The notes under the pieces: generated by a model
The model's input: only the letters and a program-made list of their open reading frames with translations
What the model was told of the DNA's origin: nothing
Databases searched by the model: none
NCBI GenBank assembly: GCA_905160935.1
Contig: CAJHZI010000200.1
Location: 639,001 to 703,000 of the forward strand
Direction: 5' to 3'
Length of the DNA: 64,000 bases
Source of the DNA: Enchytraeus crypticus
Taxonomy: Eukaryota > Annelida > Clitellata > Enchytraeida > Enchytraeidae
Made by a program: the position numbers and the translations under genes
In this document: piece after piece, positions 46,301-57,844 of the stretch
Numbering within the stretch: the first letter of the stretch is position 1
Layout: every line of letters starts with the position of its first letter

Positions 46301-46610
46301 CCATGCGTTCGCAAGAAAGGTAATTTTTTAATCTACAAAAAATGTCTACACCACCTCCACGTCTACCAACTCTATCATTTCTAAAAATGCTAAAATCATT
46401 ACCACAGAGCATATTATCTAAAATCAATTCATTCAACCAAGTTTCACACAAGCATGCAATATCAATATTAAAGTCAGATAAAAATAAATTGAGTTCAGAA
46501 ATTTTATTTTTTAAACTACGTAGATTAGAAAATAAGGATTTAATTATACAATTAGACGTGGAATTTGGGACAGAGACATTTGTAGCATCGCAGGGTGGGC
46601 AGTTGGGGTA
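43400..46610 (-). pseudogene. CR1-like LINE ORF2 with SINE insertion
   Basis: The order is endonuclease then RT. EN: CETWLNELILDNMLCGND and DRVGRRGGGVDIF (46380), with a later piece at 45476-45745. RT: PSAWKNYIIVPIFKKGHKSD (44830), [20 protein letters not shown] (44560), [20 protein letters not shown] (44380) and [11 protein letters not shown], the catalytic box (44300). C-terminus: PILEYCSNLWSPYRKQNID and NRCISIWNQLPSSTVNAPS. Frameshifts separate six open pieces. A SINE sits at 45895-46028, and a 15-bp-arm palindrome at 44228-44261 interrupts the RT. Confidence 0.9.
45895..46028 (+). repeat. SINE family 1, copy 6, inside LINE endonuclease
   Basis: GGCTGGAGCCAGTGGCGAAG to GACGTTAACGTTAGCTTTAC, nearly identical to copy 1. 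It lies inside the LINE endonuclease domain in opposite orientation, so it inserted after the LINE. Confidence 0.9.
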
Positions 46611-46619
46611 GTTAAGGAT

Positions 46620-47870
46620 GTGGGGAACTGGAGCGGCTGTTGACTGTAGGAGTCGTGGAGACGAGGTAAGCGACCAAGTCAGTTGGCACTGAGAGTGTTT
46701 ACGTCTGTATCAAGAAGCACAGGTTGAGAGGTATTTGAGGTGGTTGCTGTGGGGGCCTTTGAGGCAGGTGTGATAGGTTGAGGGGGGTTTGAAGTTGAAG
46801 ATTTAGTTGGTCTTTGAGATGAGAAGGAAGACGCTGACGGATTGAGTGATCTGCTGTATCCACGAGTTTGCGAGGAAGATAGAGGAGGAAATTCCCTTGG
46901 ATTTTGGAGGTTTGGTACAGAGCTTACCAGGGCTGAGGGAGACGCTGAGTCTGATTGCCTCTAGTCGTAGGATTGAACGATCTGAGGATCGGCGCGATAC
47001 TGGGGTCAAGCTCATGGCCACGTTTGGCTAGACGTTTCTGGTACTGCCTTTTACTTTCGTCCGGAGATAAGTGAGGATTGATGTAGACATGCGCCGATAC
47101 ATAAGGGTCTTGGGAACGTCGGAGTTTCCTCGCCTGGTTACATAGGTGAGAGGCATCTTCTTCAGATGCGAGTCCTACTAGTAGGCCGTCGCCTACTAGT
47201 AGGACTCGCACTAGTAGGTCGTTTGGAGGGATCGGGATTACCCAGACGTTTGGTGAATAGGATGCGTGGTGTGAAGTTGAACTCAATGGCGCATAGGTAG
47301 GTCCAAGAAAGTTGTTTTATCTAGAGATGAGTTGTTTGAGGGCATTTCTTTGATCCCGCTTACAAGAATGTTCTTCCTTGTTATGAAGTCTTGAAATGAA
47401 GTCTTGAAATTGAAATGTTGAAATGAAGTCTTAACTTCACTTGCAATGGTTTTCTTGACCTCGATCCAATTATTATCGCTTGATATATTGAGTGATCGGT
47501 CGGTTCTGACTGCCGAGTTTGCATTTTCATTGTCAACTTTTCTGTGAGAGGATTCCTTTAGAGTTTCAATAGTAGATTTTACGGAGTCAAACTCCTGACT
47601 AGAGAAGTAATTTGTTTATCCAATTCTGGTCCCTTGAGGAACTTAGATTTAAGTATCGCTTTACAATCAGGGCAGGTCCACCCTAGAAGACTGACTAGTT
47701 GCAGAACTAAGTCCGTGTGAGAAATGGTTATGCCACAGCATTTTAGGTGGGCGTTTTTGTTGCATAGGAAGCAAGTTAGCTCTTTAGACCCTGATTCCTT
47801 GCATACTGAGCAGGTAGTGGTTTGCGAAGCTGTTACGTTCTGTTTGCTTTTTTGGACGGTTATCTAAGAA
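46620..47870 (-). pseudogene. LINE ORF1 with PHD-type zinc finger and RRM-like domain
   Basis: Upstream of the ORF2 at 43400. The N-terminal part (about 47830-47670) has TTTCSVCKESGSKELTCFLC, then HLKCCG and WTCPDCK, a Cys4-His-Cys3 spacing as in PHD fingers known from CR1-type ORF1 proteins. The C-terminal part (46924-47286) has NVWVIPIPPNDLLVR, SEEDASHLCNQARKLRRS and INPHLSPDESKRQYQKRLAK, a common LINE ORF1 RNA-binding block. Frames are broken between them, partly by a 20-bp-arm palindrome at 47167-47210. Confidence 0.75.
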
Positions 47871-48349
47871 ACTGATCCGAACCGTCTTTTATGGGGCTAA
47901 GATTATCTAGAGAACGAACTCGCTTCATTCCAGAAATAGAATTTATCAACGCGATCTAACGAGCCTGTCTTATACTATAATGATGTAACTAACGGTTACT
48001 CAAGCGTGACGGAGCTGTAACTCATGAACGGGATGATTTATAAGAGTTATGAACCTGTTAGCATGAGATGGAATTTGGCTTTTCCCACTACAGAGATCAA
48101 AGTTCATCCAAGTACGAGTTGGTAAATCAGAATATAAATTTATTGGTGAGTCTCACCATGAATGTTTTAAGTCTCACCGAGTGAGACTTAAAACAATAAC
48201 TGGTGTAGACGCGCTACTAGCTGGAGTACAATTCTGTACGAAAACTATATAGTTATCTATCTGAACTTAGCGTAAAAATAGTAAAATTGTCGAGTGAAAG
48301 GAAATATAACTGTAAACAAACAGTGTTAAACCTCAAGCTCCTTTTGTTG

Positions 48350-50420
48350 CTACCAATAAATAAATAACGCCTCCACTCTTCTCTGTCTTCCGCATTCCTC
48401 TTCCACATATGCGTGAGTCTTTAAACCAGCTAACATACCTAATCTCGACCTACCTCTGCCTCTTTTCCCTTCCATTCTACCATCATTGCCTCTATTAGTG
48501 GACATTCCCCCCCTTAGGGTATGTCCTATCCAACTCTCCTTTCCATTTTTTAATACGTTTATCAACTGTCTATCTGTACCAACTCTCTCCAGAACTTCCT
48601 CATTAGTAACCCTTTTGAGTCCAGGGTTACAAATCTCTCCATATCTACAAGTTCCAATGCCTCCAGTTTCCTAATATCCTTAATGTCCATGTTTCACATC
48701 CATATAATAGCGTGGTCCAAACCAGTTTTCACTATCTTTATCTTTGTGTCGTTCTTTAGACTTTTGGTTCAAAGTTCTTTCCTATCACCAAAGGCCGCTT
48801 TTGCTTGTGCAATCCAATACATATTTCCATTTCACATTATTTGAAACTCCTTACCTGTTCCAATTTCGTACCATTTATTATGATAAATGGTACTTCACCT
48901 CTATTATTAGACACTCTCATAACCGTGGTCTTCTTGATATTAACCTTCATGCCATATTTCAATACCTTATCATTCAGCCTATCCATTATCTTCTACAGTC
49001 CAGTCTCGCTGCGCGCTACCACTAAAATCGTACATCTTATAACAATTTTCCTCCTATTTCTATTCCTTCGTCCATGCCTCCCATGGCTTCCTCCATCATT
49101 GCCTCAGCGTAAATGTTAAATAGCAGCGGCGAAATGCTACATCCTTGTCTTACTGCACGTCCTATTTTGCCTTCTTCTGAGTATTCTTATTGGATTTTGA
49201 TTACTGCTCTTTGATTCAGGTACAAGTTTAAAATTAGTCTTCTATCTCTACAGTCAATTACTATTCTTTTCAAGATATTCATCATCGTTATCCAATAAAT
49301 CCTGTCAAAGCCCTTCTCAAAGTCCATAAAGCATAACATACGTCATTTCCATATTCTAAGCTTCTTTCGCAATGAACCTGCATTACCCCTGTTGCTTCTC
49401 CTGTGCCGCATCCTTTCCTAAAACCAAACTGTCTCTTTCAGTATCACATCTTTCTTCGACTGAATGCCATTATTCATTATCTTTAATAAGATCTTCGAGC
49501 ATGAGGTTTGTCATCAATTGATTGTTCTGTAATCCGAACACCCCACAGTATTGGCTTGCTTGGGAATTGGGATCATCTCTGACTTCGTAAAGTCGTCTAG
49601 ACCTGTATTGTACACTTCCATACAGACCTCCATTAACTTATTGAGTGTTTCTCCTCAGAAATACTCCATTGAGGTTTTCTTCCAACATTTTCAAGAGTTC
49701 TGCTAGGATATCATCTATTCCGGCTGCTTTCCCTTTCTTCATGCAGTTAATTGCATAATAAATTTTCCTCCTTTATTTTATCGGGGCTATTTTTAACGTT
49801 TTCTGCTATATTTTCCTAGTCCATTTTAAAATCCTCTTTAACTGGCGTCCCAGCCTTATCTTACAATTCCTCTACGTATTCTCTCCATCTTTCTTTTACT
49901 TTTTCCAGCTCTGTCTTCAATTCCCATCTTTACCCGTTACACTAATGTTCTTTGCATCTCCTTTCCTTTTCTTATCGGTTCTCGTCAATATCCTGACTTC
50001 TTGATACCATGGAATACAAACCTCCCTTTTCTATCATCATCAACTTCCCTTTAATCCCAATTTAACTAGGGTCGGGATACGAATGGACCTTCTTCACTCC
50101 TCTTTGTCCCATACCATATCAAAATCTCTTCCATTCGTTTTACAAAATGTTATGGCAATTTCTGAAGCCTAGGCGCTCACCAACCGAATGCCCTTTTCTG
50201 ATGTTGATTTGAACTTCTTTTGCACCTCCCTCTTCTATCATATTCTGCCAAATCATCACACTTTTCACTCCACCAATGATCTTTTGCTTTGTCTGTAATT
50301 CTTCTAAGCTCCCTGTGTAAGCTTCTATATTTCCTTAGGCCATGACTGGTGTCAATACTTTTCCATTTCCTCCTTTGATCAATTCTGTCTAGCATCTCAC
50401 TTGTGATCCAACGTCTTTAG
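48350..50420 (-). pseudogene. RTE-like LINE reverse transcriptase, long copy
   Basis: This parallels the copy at 22865 almost end to end. The 3' end has WIGHTLRGGMSTNRGNDGRM and KRGRGRSRLGMLAGLKTHAY at 48400-48540. Internal frames around 48740-49700 read in the order of the RT palm and thumb. The linker before the RT (50177-50395) has SLHRELRRITDKAKDHWWSE. Multiple shifts. A repeat C copy lies at 50033-50215, inserted in or next to the linker. A 10-bp-arm palindrome is at 48868-48893. Confidence 0.88.
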
Positions 50421-50424
50421 CCAT

Positions 50425-50935
50425 ATTTGCCTCAAGATAGCCTTAAACTTAAACTTCTTTTGCACCTATTTTAATAGCCTCCTTTAGCTGACACCATCTT
50501 TCATTACCCCTGTTCTTTCGAAGTCCTTCATTTTCTTAACTTCTATTTCCATGACTTCCTGAAACTGACTTCTTTTTCAATCCGTTCAAATTCCATCTCT
50601 TACTGCCTATCTTCTTAAGTATCTTCTTCAGCTGAAGCCTTACTTCTGCCATTACTAGATTGTGGTCTGAATCGGCTCTTGGATAAGCTCTTGAATTCTT
50701 CACACTATTCCTGTACCGTTGCTTTATAAGAATATAGTCTATCTGGTATCTTCCCTCGCTTCCGGTGCTTCCTGGTTTCTTCCACGTGTAACGCCTTCTC
50801 TACTCATATTTGAACCAAGTGTTGGTTCAAATCTAATCTCATTCTGTTGCAGAAATCAACCAATTTCTGTCCTCTCTCATTTCGTTTTCCTAGACCATAT
50901 TCCCACATCGACTCTGGGCATATCAGTTCTTAATA
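50425..50935 (-). pseudogene. RTE-like LINE endonuclease 3' half
   Basis: Minus sequence near 50740-50900 parallels 26255-26480 (the block after GDWN in the endonuclease). It is the same LINE family and continues the copy above, cut at about 50935. Confidence 0.7.
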
Positions 50936-51205
50936 AAATGAAATAGCAACATGTACAAAGCAACTGTGGACAACTTTCAGAATAACTCTCAGCAGCTCTC
51001 GGCTCAGCTCTTACAATTAATAAAGCACTAAAAAGCAGTGTCGATAGTATGGAATAAACACTGATTCTTAGGTCTGCTACGTTTCTGGAAGTCTATAATT
51101 AAATTTAGAAATAAACTACCATAACCACTACCTGGCGATCACTTAGTTTGTTAGCTTGTATTGTTGTTTTTTTTGTAATAATGTATGCCTTCATATGTAA
51201 TAATG
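50936..51205. other. No gene recognised
   Basis: AT-rich spacer before the hAT-like palindromic words at 51208. Confidence 0.35.
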
Positions 51206-51207
51206 TA

Positions 51208-51300
51208 TCTTTCGGTTTCGGCCGAAAAATAATTTTAACTTTCGGTATGTTTTCGGTTTTGACCGAAACCTAAATTTTACTTTCGGCCGGACTCTAGTTC
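51208..51300. repeat. TTTCGGTTTCGGCCGAAA cluster, second site
   Basis: Same words as at 42650-42790 (TTTCGGTTTCGGCCGAAAAA, GTTTTCGGTTTTGACCGAAA). Confidence 0.5.
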
Positions 51301-51309
51301 TCAAGGTAG

Positions 51310-52640
51310 CTATTAAGATGGTAGAACATATATGGCAATATTATGGCATTCGTGGTATTGCTTATGATTGGTTTAACTCATATTTATCTGGAAGAAATCA
51401 ATTTACAACGGTTGGCGGTAGTAAATCTAATGTTGGACACTTAATATTGGAGTTCCTCAAGGTTCGATTCTGGGCCCATTGCTTTTTATAATTTATATGA
51501 AGGACATTCATTGTAATGATGCTTCTCTGAAAAGTGTAATGATGCTTCTCTGAAATTGTATGCTAATGACTGTAATTTATTTGTTAAATATATTAATATG
51601 GTTGATTTGTTTACGTCTGCTAATCAAGCATGTTCTCAAATTAGTAACTGGTTTAAAACCAATAGATTAACTGTTAACTGCTCTAAATCGTCCTACGTTT
51701 TGTTTTACCCTACAAAAGAGGATGATGACTTTATCCGTACTAACAACCTGTGTATAATACTTGACAATGTCTGTATTAATAGAGCTAATGTTACTAAAGG
51801 TTTAGGCTTAATTATGGATGAAAATTTAAATTTTGGTGATCACATTAAAACAGTACTTTGTAAAATTAATAGCTATAATGGTATGTTATATAAACGTAGA
51901 CAGTATATCCCTTTAGACTGCAGACACCTTTATAATGATAAAGGTGCCTGCAGCAGTCTAATGGGATATACTGTCTACGTTTATATAATTTACGTTTTCA
52001 TTCACTACTTCAATCTAGGTTACAATATGGCATTGAAGTTTATGATAATACAACTAAACAATTATTGCAGCCTCTGCATTTTGCTAGTCGTATCTTAAGA
52101 ACCTTACAGAGTAAACACAAATTTTGTAACTTGAAGCAACTCTACCGAACTTTTAATATTTTACCTGTTCACCATTTAGCTTTCACTAGCTATAGGTAAA
52201 TTAATCTATAAATGTCAGAATTTTATGAATTTACCCGTGTCAAGTGCCACTAGAGATATTTTCATTGATAACATGCATAATCACTCACACAGTTTATATC
52301 ATACTAGACTTTCCACTACTGAGTATTTATATGCAAGAACTACCAGTGAATTTTTCAAATCTTATGCTTTTCACTGTGTTGCCAACTGGAACCTAATATC
52401 CCCTGACATACGCAAAGCAAAATCTATAACTGAGTTTTCTAAGCGGTATAAAGTGTACCTTTTCGATGAATGGTTTTTGCTATATTTGTATGATCGAAGT
52501 TATGTAAGTTTTTGTTTTTTATTTTTTATTAGTCATTTAGCTCTGCTTATACGTGTAGATTATAAGTTCAACTTTGTATATACATACAAAGTGGAACTTA
52601 TAATCTACACGTATAAGCAGAGCTAAATGACTAATAAAAA
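51310..52640 (+). pseudogene. Non-LTR retrotransposon RT with two fold-back insertions
   Basis: Frames read YDWFNSYLSGRNQF, then VPQGSILGPLLFIIY-type sequence in a shifted frame (51450), LYANDCNLFVKYIN in place of Y-A-D-D (51555), QISNWFKTNRLTVNCSKSSY and ILDNVCINRANVTKGLGLIM. The C-terminal block at 52225-52490 has NLPVSSATRDIFIDNMHN and ATTSEFFKS-like ARTTSEFFKSYAFHCVANWN. Two long palindromes (51888-51986 and 52521-52642) interrupt or end the gene. The family is close to CR1/Tx1-type elements but I cannot fix the clade. Confidence 0.82.
51888..51986. repeat. Near-perfect palindrome, 46/49-bp arms, in RT
   Basis: Bases 51888-51933 fold on 51938-51986 with a 4-base loop. The arms differ by one 3-base indel and two substitutions. 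The right arm replaces normal RT coding. Confidence 0.93.
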
Positions 52641-52642
52641 AT
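52521..52642. repeat. Near-perfect palindrome, 59-bp arms
   Basis: Bases 52521-52579 are the reverse complement of 52584-52642 apart from one A/C difference, with a 4-base loop. It lies just past the LINE coding end. Confidence 0.95.
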
Positions 52643-53675
52643 AATATGAACTATGGACTAATACTAGCTTTATTAAGAACTGTAAGTAAAATAATTATCA
52701 TGGTAGTCAGCTAGAGAAGGTACTCTGTATCTTCACTGACGACCAATTTTTCTCGCGATATGCATTTTGTGTCTCTTCTGAAAAGTAAACATATTATCTA
52801 TTCTATTCTATTCTACATATGGTAGATGGTTACAGGTCAACCGTTCGGTTTTGCCCTTCCATTGAGTGTCTCTTTCAGCAAAGTGCAGAATATAGGATTC
52901 AAGATGATGTTCTCAAAAATGAAGATTTTTAACTATTTTGAACTGGATAATATTCTCAATTTTGCTTTTTATTTATGCTAATGATTCATTAAACAAATTT
53001 TCTAAGTATGGATGCTACTTCAGATGTATGTATCAATGCAATTATACATGCAGATGGTGTAACATTGTTAGTCCATCTATTCACTAAGTACATCCATAGG
53101 CCCCTATTGCAAAATATGTTAAATATTAGAGAACTGGAATTGTTAGTGTTAAAAACTAATGTTAAAAATTGTTCGGCTTTACTAAAAAGGATATAAATGT
53201 TCCAACCTGCATAGGGTTAAAGGGTCTAATTCCTTGGACTGCCGAAATTAATTATTATATACGATATTTCGAAATATATTTCAGCAGCATGTAAATTTAA
53301 GTGCAGCAAAAATTAAATACATATAGCATAGATCTGCCAATACCATTCTAGCGAAATATGAATTCCTACAATAAGCCTGCTTAAAAATTAAAGACTACGA
53401 CTAAACAATTAGGTCTTCACCTCCGTAAAAGTATTTTTAAAAATAGGCTATAAATCTTGTTAACGTTCAGTAATTAAATTTAAATGAAACTACAAAGAAG
53501 AAGCCAAAAGCAATAATTTTTTAGCATTAGCAAGCTAAGGAACACAAACATCAAATTAAAAAATAATAATTGATAATAAAGATTTTATGTCCGTTTCTTC
53601 ATTAAAGAATAAACTCAGCATGTTCGTATTTAGTGACTAGTTGTTTGCCTGGTTGAGTGTGAAAGTTTGGAACTC
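52643..53675. other. Downstream flank of the Staufen gene
   Basis: This is the 3' side of the minus-strand Staufen gene and probably holds its 3' untranslated region. A short repeat A copy is at 53575-53620. No other feature is supported. Confidence 0.4.
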
Positions 53676-53861
53676 TCACTGATGATTACTGGCTGAATGA
53701 CAACAAGCTGACGTCACATTACCTCCATCCAATCCAAACTCAGCGAGATTTTTGAGTGCAAGAAGAGCAGCACTGTCATTGGCTGCGTCAATAGTAGGGG
53801 CGGAGCCATGGCTGTGCTGTGGAGGGTTTGTAGAAAGAGTGGCTATAGACAGATAGTGGCT
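53676..53861 (-). CDS. STAU: Staufen terminal exon: second half of dsRBD5 and stop
   Basis: Staufen binds double-stranded RNA for mRNA transport and decay. On the minus strand the exon follows an AG acceptor (AACAAG) and opens in phase 0, as the donor at 59662 requires. It encodes LSIATLSTNPPQHSHG and DAANDSAALLALKNLAEFG, the last beta strand and the final helix of a dsRNA-binding domain; the T-L-S-T-x-P-P-Q and D-A-A-x-x-A-L-x-x-L pattern is that of Staufen's fifth domain. The frame ends with TGA at 53676-53678, about ten residues after the domain, as in Staufen. Confidence 0.9.
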   Translation of the reverse strand, partial: SHYLSIATLSTNPPQHSHGSAPTIDAANDSAALLALKNLAEFGLDGGNVTSACCHSASNHQ

Positions 53862-53882
53862 CTTGTTACCCTAGCAACATAC

Positions 53883-54022
53883 AACATAATACATGTACAG
53901 AGAATGAATATTCATTGAACATAATACATGTACAGAGAATGAATATTCATTGAACATAATACGTGTATAGAGAATGAATATTCATTGAACATAATACATG
54001 TATAGAGAATGAATATTCAAAT
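53883..54022. repeat. 35-bp tandem repeat, four units
   Basis: The unit starts AACATAATACATGTACAGAG and contains GAATGAATATTCATT, itself palindromic. Four copies differ by one or two bases (ATGTACAG versus GTGTATAG). The array lies in the Staufen intron directly beside the terminal exon's acceptor. Confidence 0.93.
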
Positions 54023-54259
54023 CTGAACTTATGGTGAATGGTGATTAAGAGAATTCAGTAGAGTAGCAAAAGATGAAAGTCAAAGAACTGAAATGCAGTC
54101 ATTGCATTGACCACTGAGTCAGTTAACTAAAGCATTTAAGCATTAGGTTTAAGTTATTGTTTTGAGTAGATAAACTAAATCAGCTATTTTCAAAAAAGCT
54201 GTTACCTTGTTAAGTATAAAATAAATAAATAAATAAAATTAAAATTAAAACGCATTATA

Positions 54260-54405
54260 ATGAATAATCAACTACGTTGATATCTATCACTTTTTAAAAC
54301 CACACGTTTAATCCGTTCGGCAATTTAGACCATTTTCCGTATAACCAGTCCAGTGAATGTCCGAGATTTTACTCTCAGATCAGCGCGGCTGGGATAAAAT
54401 AGCCC
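54260..54405 (-). repeat. SINE family 2, reverse copy
   Basis: AACTACGTTGATATCTATCA, CCATTTTCCGTATAACCAGT and CAGCGCGGCTGGGATAAA are the reverse of 41222-41400, including the B box (GGCTGGGATAAAAT). Confidence 0.75.
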
Positions 54406-54739
54406 TGTTAACTCTCAAAACTCATTCAGCCTTCATATTTAAATAAAATCCTTCTCACCTATAATCCTTTACGCGAGTATCGTTCCACCGATACCAATCT
54501 CCTCTCCGTTCCAAAAATTCTCACATTATAAGGCAGACAATCCTTCTCTTAGCAGCTTCCACCCTTCCACTCTTTGCCTTCTATTCTTCTCTCTTGTTCT
54601 TCTCTTTCAGCTTTCTTTGGCAGGCATTATCACCGTAGATACACTCTATCCATCCTGACCATCTTTGATCAAAGAACCGACTTCGTTCAGGACCTTATTT
54701 CTTTTCAGCATAATAACGTCTATTGCAAATTGGTCTGGG

Positions 54740-54815
54740 CGAATTGATCTGTAGTGATGTGTGCTGTGGAGACTTCCCTGACGTCATTTGATATGGAAAC
54801 TGACATTTACATATT
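54740..54815 (-). repeat. Dispersed repeat A, reverse copy
   Basis: GTGATGTGTGCTGTGGAGAC and CCTGACGTCATTTGATAT match 4666-4740 in reverse; (TTA)n follows at 54825. Confidence 0.5.
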
Positions 54816-54899
54816 CACTATTATTATTATTATTTTATTTACTTAACTCCTAACAAGTGGATTGTTTTATAATCTTGCTCTTCACTCTGAAACGCCGTG

Positions 54900-55090
54900 T
54901 CGCTAAAAGTACCCCAGAAACCAACCGCATTGTAACGATTTCTCGCGCAAATCTGCAGCAATGGCGCTGGTTCTCCTGCCTAATTCATTTAAGAAGTCTG
55001 ACGCGGCAGAGTTGATGGGGCCCAAGGTCAAAACAGCAATGATCACGAAGAAGTAGTCGCTGGAGATTAAGGCTTGTATACTTCAGTTAT
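54900..55090 (-). pseudogene. Fragment of the POLB-inserted LINE family
   Basis: ATGGCGCTGGTTCTCCTGCC and GAGTTGATGGGGCCCAAGGT correspond to 7737-7810 of the LINE inserted in POLB. The frame is broken. Confidence 0.75.
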
Positions 55091-55144
55091 TTCTAATTAG
55101 AAGTCTGACTAACGAAGTGAGAGACTTTGGAGTAATTTATAGTT

Positions 55145-55425
55145 CTCATATTGGGTAGACAGGATTGTTTTCTCAGGGAATGACGCCCCTGCCCAGTAAA
55201 TGCTAGTCGAAGCTGAGGAAGGCATAAGGGTCCCACCTCATCATAAGCAGAATCCCCCAAGAATAATGGTATATCAAGAGGAATGTTATACATGATTTAG
55301 AGATCCACTCATATGTGGACAAGAAGAGGAAAACGAAAAGTAGAGATGAGTGAAGGTGTTATATATCGTGGACCTGCCAGGAGGCAGTGCACTAAGAGAG
55401 AGAGAGAAGAGAGAAGAGAGATGGA
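55145..55425. repeat. Repeat B plus RTE-like LINE 3' end
   Basis: GACAGGATTGTTTTCTCAGG to AGCAGAATCCCCCAAG is repeat B in minus orientation (frame GDSAYDEVGP). It is followed by a plus-oriented LINE 3' end, TTATATATCGTGGACCTGCC with AGGCAGTGCACTAAGAGAG. The pairing of the same two units at 20090-20480 suggests they moved together. Confidence 0.65.
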
Positions 55426-55539
55426 CTTCACAAATCATAATAATTCAATCGTCAAGAAAGCTAGGCAAAGAATTTATATAATTCGTAAGAGCTTTAAGTG
55501 TGGAGATCCAAAAATGCTCATTTTGCTCATAAGAATTAT

Positions 55540-55990
55540 GTACTTCCGCTTCCAGAGTACCGCTCTCCTGTCTGGTCGTCCACCACTGGAATTGTAAGAC
55601 TTGAATGAAGACTGTACAGCGATCCTTCACAAAAACTCTGAAGTTTACTCCCGATTTGCCTTACAGTGAGAGACTTAAATTATGTGGATTACTTACCTAC
55701 ATTAGAACTACGTAGAAATGACTTGGCTATGCTATGCAAAATTGTGAATAACATAGTTAGTCTTAACATTGGTAAACTTCTTATTCCACTTACTCGAGGT
55801 CACTTATGCCGATTTAAGTTGCCTACAGCACGTCTTAATGTCACATTACACTCGTTTTTATATCGATCTACTAAAGTATGGAATACATTGACTGAATCAA
55901 TTGTCTCGGCCAAATCGTTTTCTTAATTTAAAAAACTCCTAAAATCTGAAGATTTATCAAAATTTTTGATTTTTAACTAGTTCTTTTAAC
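55540..55990 (+). pseudogene. LINE RT C-terminal fragment
   Basis: The frame 55666-55926 reads NYVDYLPTLELRRNDLAMLC, KIVNNIVSLNIG and FLYRSTKVWNTLTESIVSAK, the E-R-L-x-x-L-x-x-L-x-x-R-R and W-N-x-L C-terminal pattern of CR1/Tx1-type LINEs. 5' truncated. Confidence 0.78.
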
Positions 55991-56127
55991 TAGTTTGCTT
56001 TTAACTGAGATATTGAACAATGAATTCTAATATAGTGTGTATTCTACTTTCTTTTATTGCTGGGATATTTTTATATGTATGTATATATATGATGCAAACA
56101 CTATGTGTCATATATATCATATATATC

Positions 56128-56128
56128 A

Positions 56129-56191
<63 letters not shown>
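56128..56191. repeat. (AT)n microsatellite
   Basis: Uninterrupted TA/AT run. Confidence 0.95.
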
Positions 56192-56194
<3 letters not shown>

Positions 56195-56620
56195 ATACTT
56201 TATATTGGTCCCTATAAGTGCCCTAGTGCCTTGGATTAACCATGATTTTGCAATTATGTGCTATTCAATTATTTACATTGCATTGTGTATTTGCTATGCA
56301 AAATCAAAATTCTAAATTAAATAAATAAATGCGGAGCTGCTGGCCTCAGCAGCTGAGCCAGCAGAAAGGGGGGGGGGGACTATGTTTATTTGGATACACT
56401 CAAAATATACAGTGACATACAAAAACAAGGCCGTCAAAGAGGTCACAAGTAACCTATCTAGTTGACCACCCCGCAATCAAACAAATTGAAACATAACTAG
56501 GCAAACGAAATAAACTTGCAGTACAAGTAAAATAAATTCTAGTTACTAAAGTTTGAAATAATAACAACAGGAATTTAAAAAGAGAATATTGCTTCTGCCG
56601 ATAAATCTGAGCTACAGAGA
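56192..56620. other. No gene recognised
   Basis: Contains a G run at 56369-56379; otherwise nothing identifiable. Confidence 0.35.
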
Positions 56621-56639
56621 ATCACTACAGAAAATCACT

Positions 56640-57590
56640 ACAGAAAGGCTGAGATTGCTTGCTGAGAATATGTCCGTCACAGAGACATCTAAGCTGATAC
56701 ACTTGCCTTCAGCCCAAGGAATTTGTGATACACCGTCCGGTCGTTTCCCACCTGAGCGGCTCAATACCTGGGGCTCTTTTATAGCCGGAATATTAGCATG
56801 AGTTAGGCCTCCTCCCCGCCCACAGTAATGTCGTCCAAGTAGCCTATTTTCAGCGCAGAGGATAGTGCCTGGAGTAGTGGGTGTATAGTTATACTGAACA
56901 GTAGAGGGCCCAACGGGTCACCCTGCTGTACACCCTCACAAGACATGATCACCTTATCACCAAAAAGTAGTGCACTCGGATCTCCATAAGACAGGCGGCA
57001 GAAAGGACCCACTTCAGGTAATGAAGCGTAATACTGCCTCCAACATGAAATCTCTTTTCAGGGACTTTGAAGGCGTTGCAGAAATCAAGTTTCGCCACCA
57101 CTCAATCATCTGGCATGCCGCCAATGAATCGGCGGGTGGCATGCACAGCAGCTTCACAACCTCTTTTCACCGCCACACCTACCTGAAGTGGTTGAAGATA
57201 GTTTGAGAGCCTGGCTAGGGCATAAGTATTTGCGCATTGGCCTCGATCCTACGAGTTGCGTAGACAACTGCGATCGGTCTAAGGCCGCCAGACCTTTTCC
57301 TCAAAGCAATTAGATTAGCTCCAAAAGGGATTGGTTTGACTTCCTGCTGGCATTTACACTGTTAAAGCAGATTTACAAATCCAGTAATATCTGTAAGAGC
57401 CTCACTGCCCTTAATGGGGCACGACACCAACTGCAGTATGTGCTGTGGCCTAACACCATCCGGACCAGACCACCAGAGGAGCCAGCGGGGAAACTTCTTA
57501 CAGCATTCAATACCTCAGCTTCAGTGGATAATGATATCCTGAGGTAACACAGAGCTGTGACTAGCACGAGATGTGCAGTCAACAGATGGA
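56640..57590 (-). pseudogene. LINE with YLDD reverse transcriptase (POLB-inserted family)
   Basis: On the minus strand, 57373-57582 has ISLSTEAEVLNAVRSFPAGS, typical of the N-terminal fingers. 56803-57012 has CEGVQQGDPLGPLLFSITI and IGYLDDITVGGEE, the catalytic box. 56640-56800 has the GKRPDGVSQIPWAEGKC-type C-terminal segment also seen at 7960-8070. The RT core and C-terminal segment are nearly adjacent, so the middle is deleted. This links the insert in POLB to a LINE polymerase. Confidence 0.85.
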
Positions 57591-57840
57591 TGTTTCTGGT
57601 ACAACTCTCTGTAAGACTCAGTATTGCTCGGAGTCAACGTCTCTTCAGAACAGAAACTCTCACGGCTGCCGCAGGTTCTCGTCCTCGATCTTTGACGTTA
57701 CCACTGCTCGTAAGGTTTCCTCAGGGGTAAGACACTATCGCACTATCACAACAAAGGACAGAGTCATTGGTACATTGGTACCGCACGTACATATTTGTAC
57801 CACACGTCCTAAGATGTACGTTTGGGGATGAGCAAAACTC
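57591..57840. other. No gene recognised
   Basis: Possibly the 5' part of the preceding LINE; no motif supports this. Confidence 0.3.
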
Positions 57841-57844
57841 ACGG

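Noticed and set aside
44228-48194. Rho-independent terminators at the hairpins
   Set aside because: These are palindromes in eukaryotic LINE DNA without a T tract or bacterial context.
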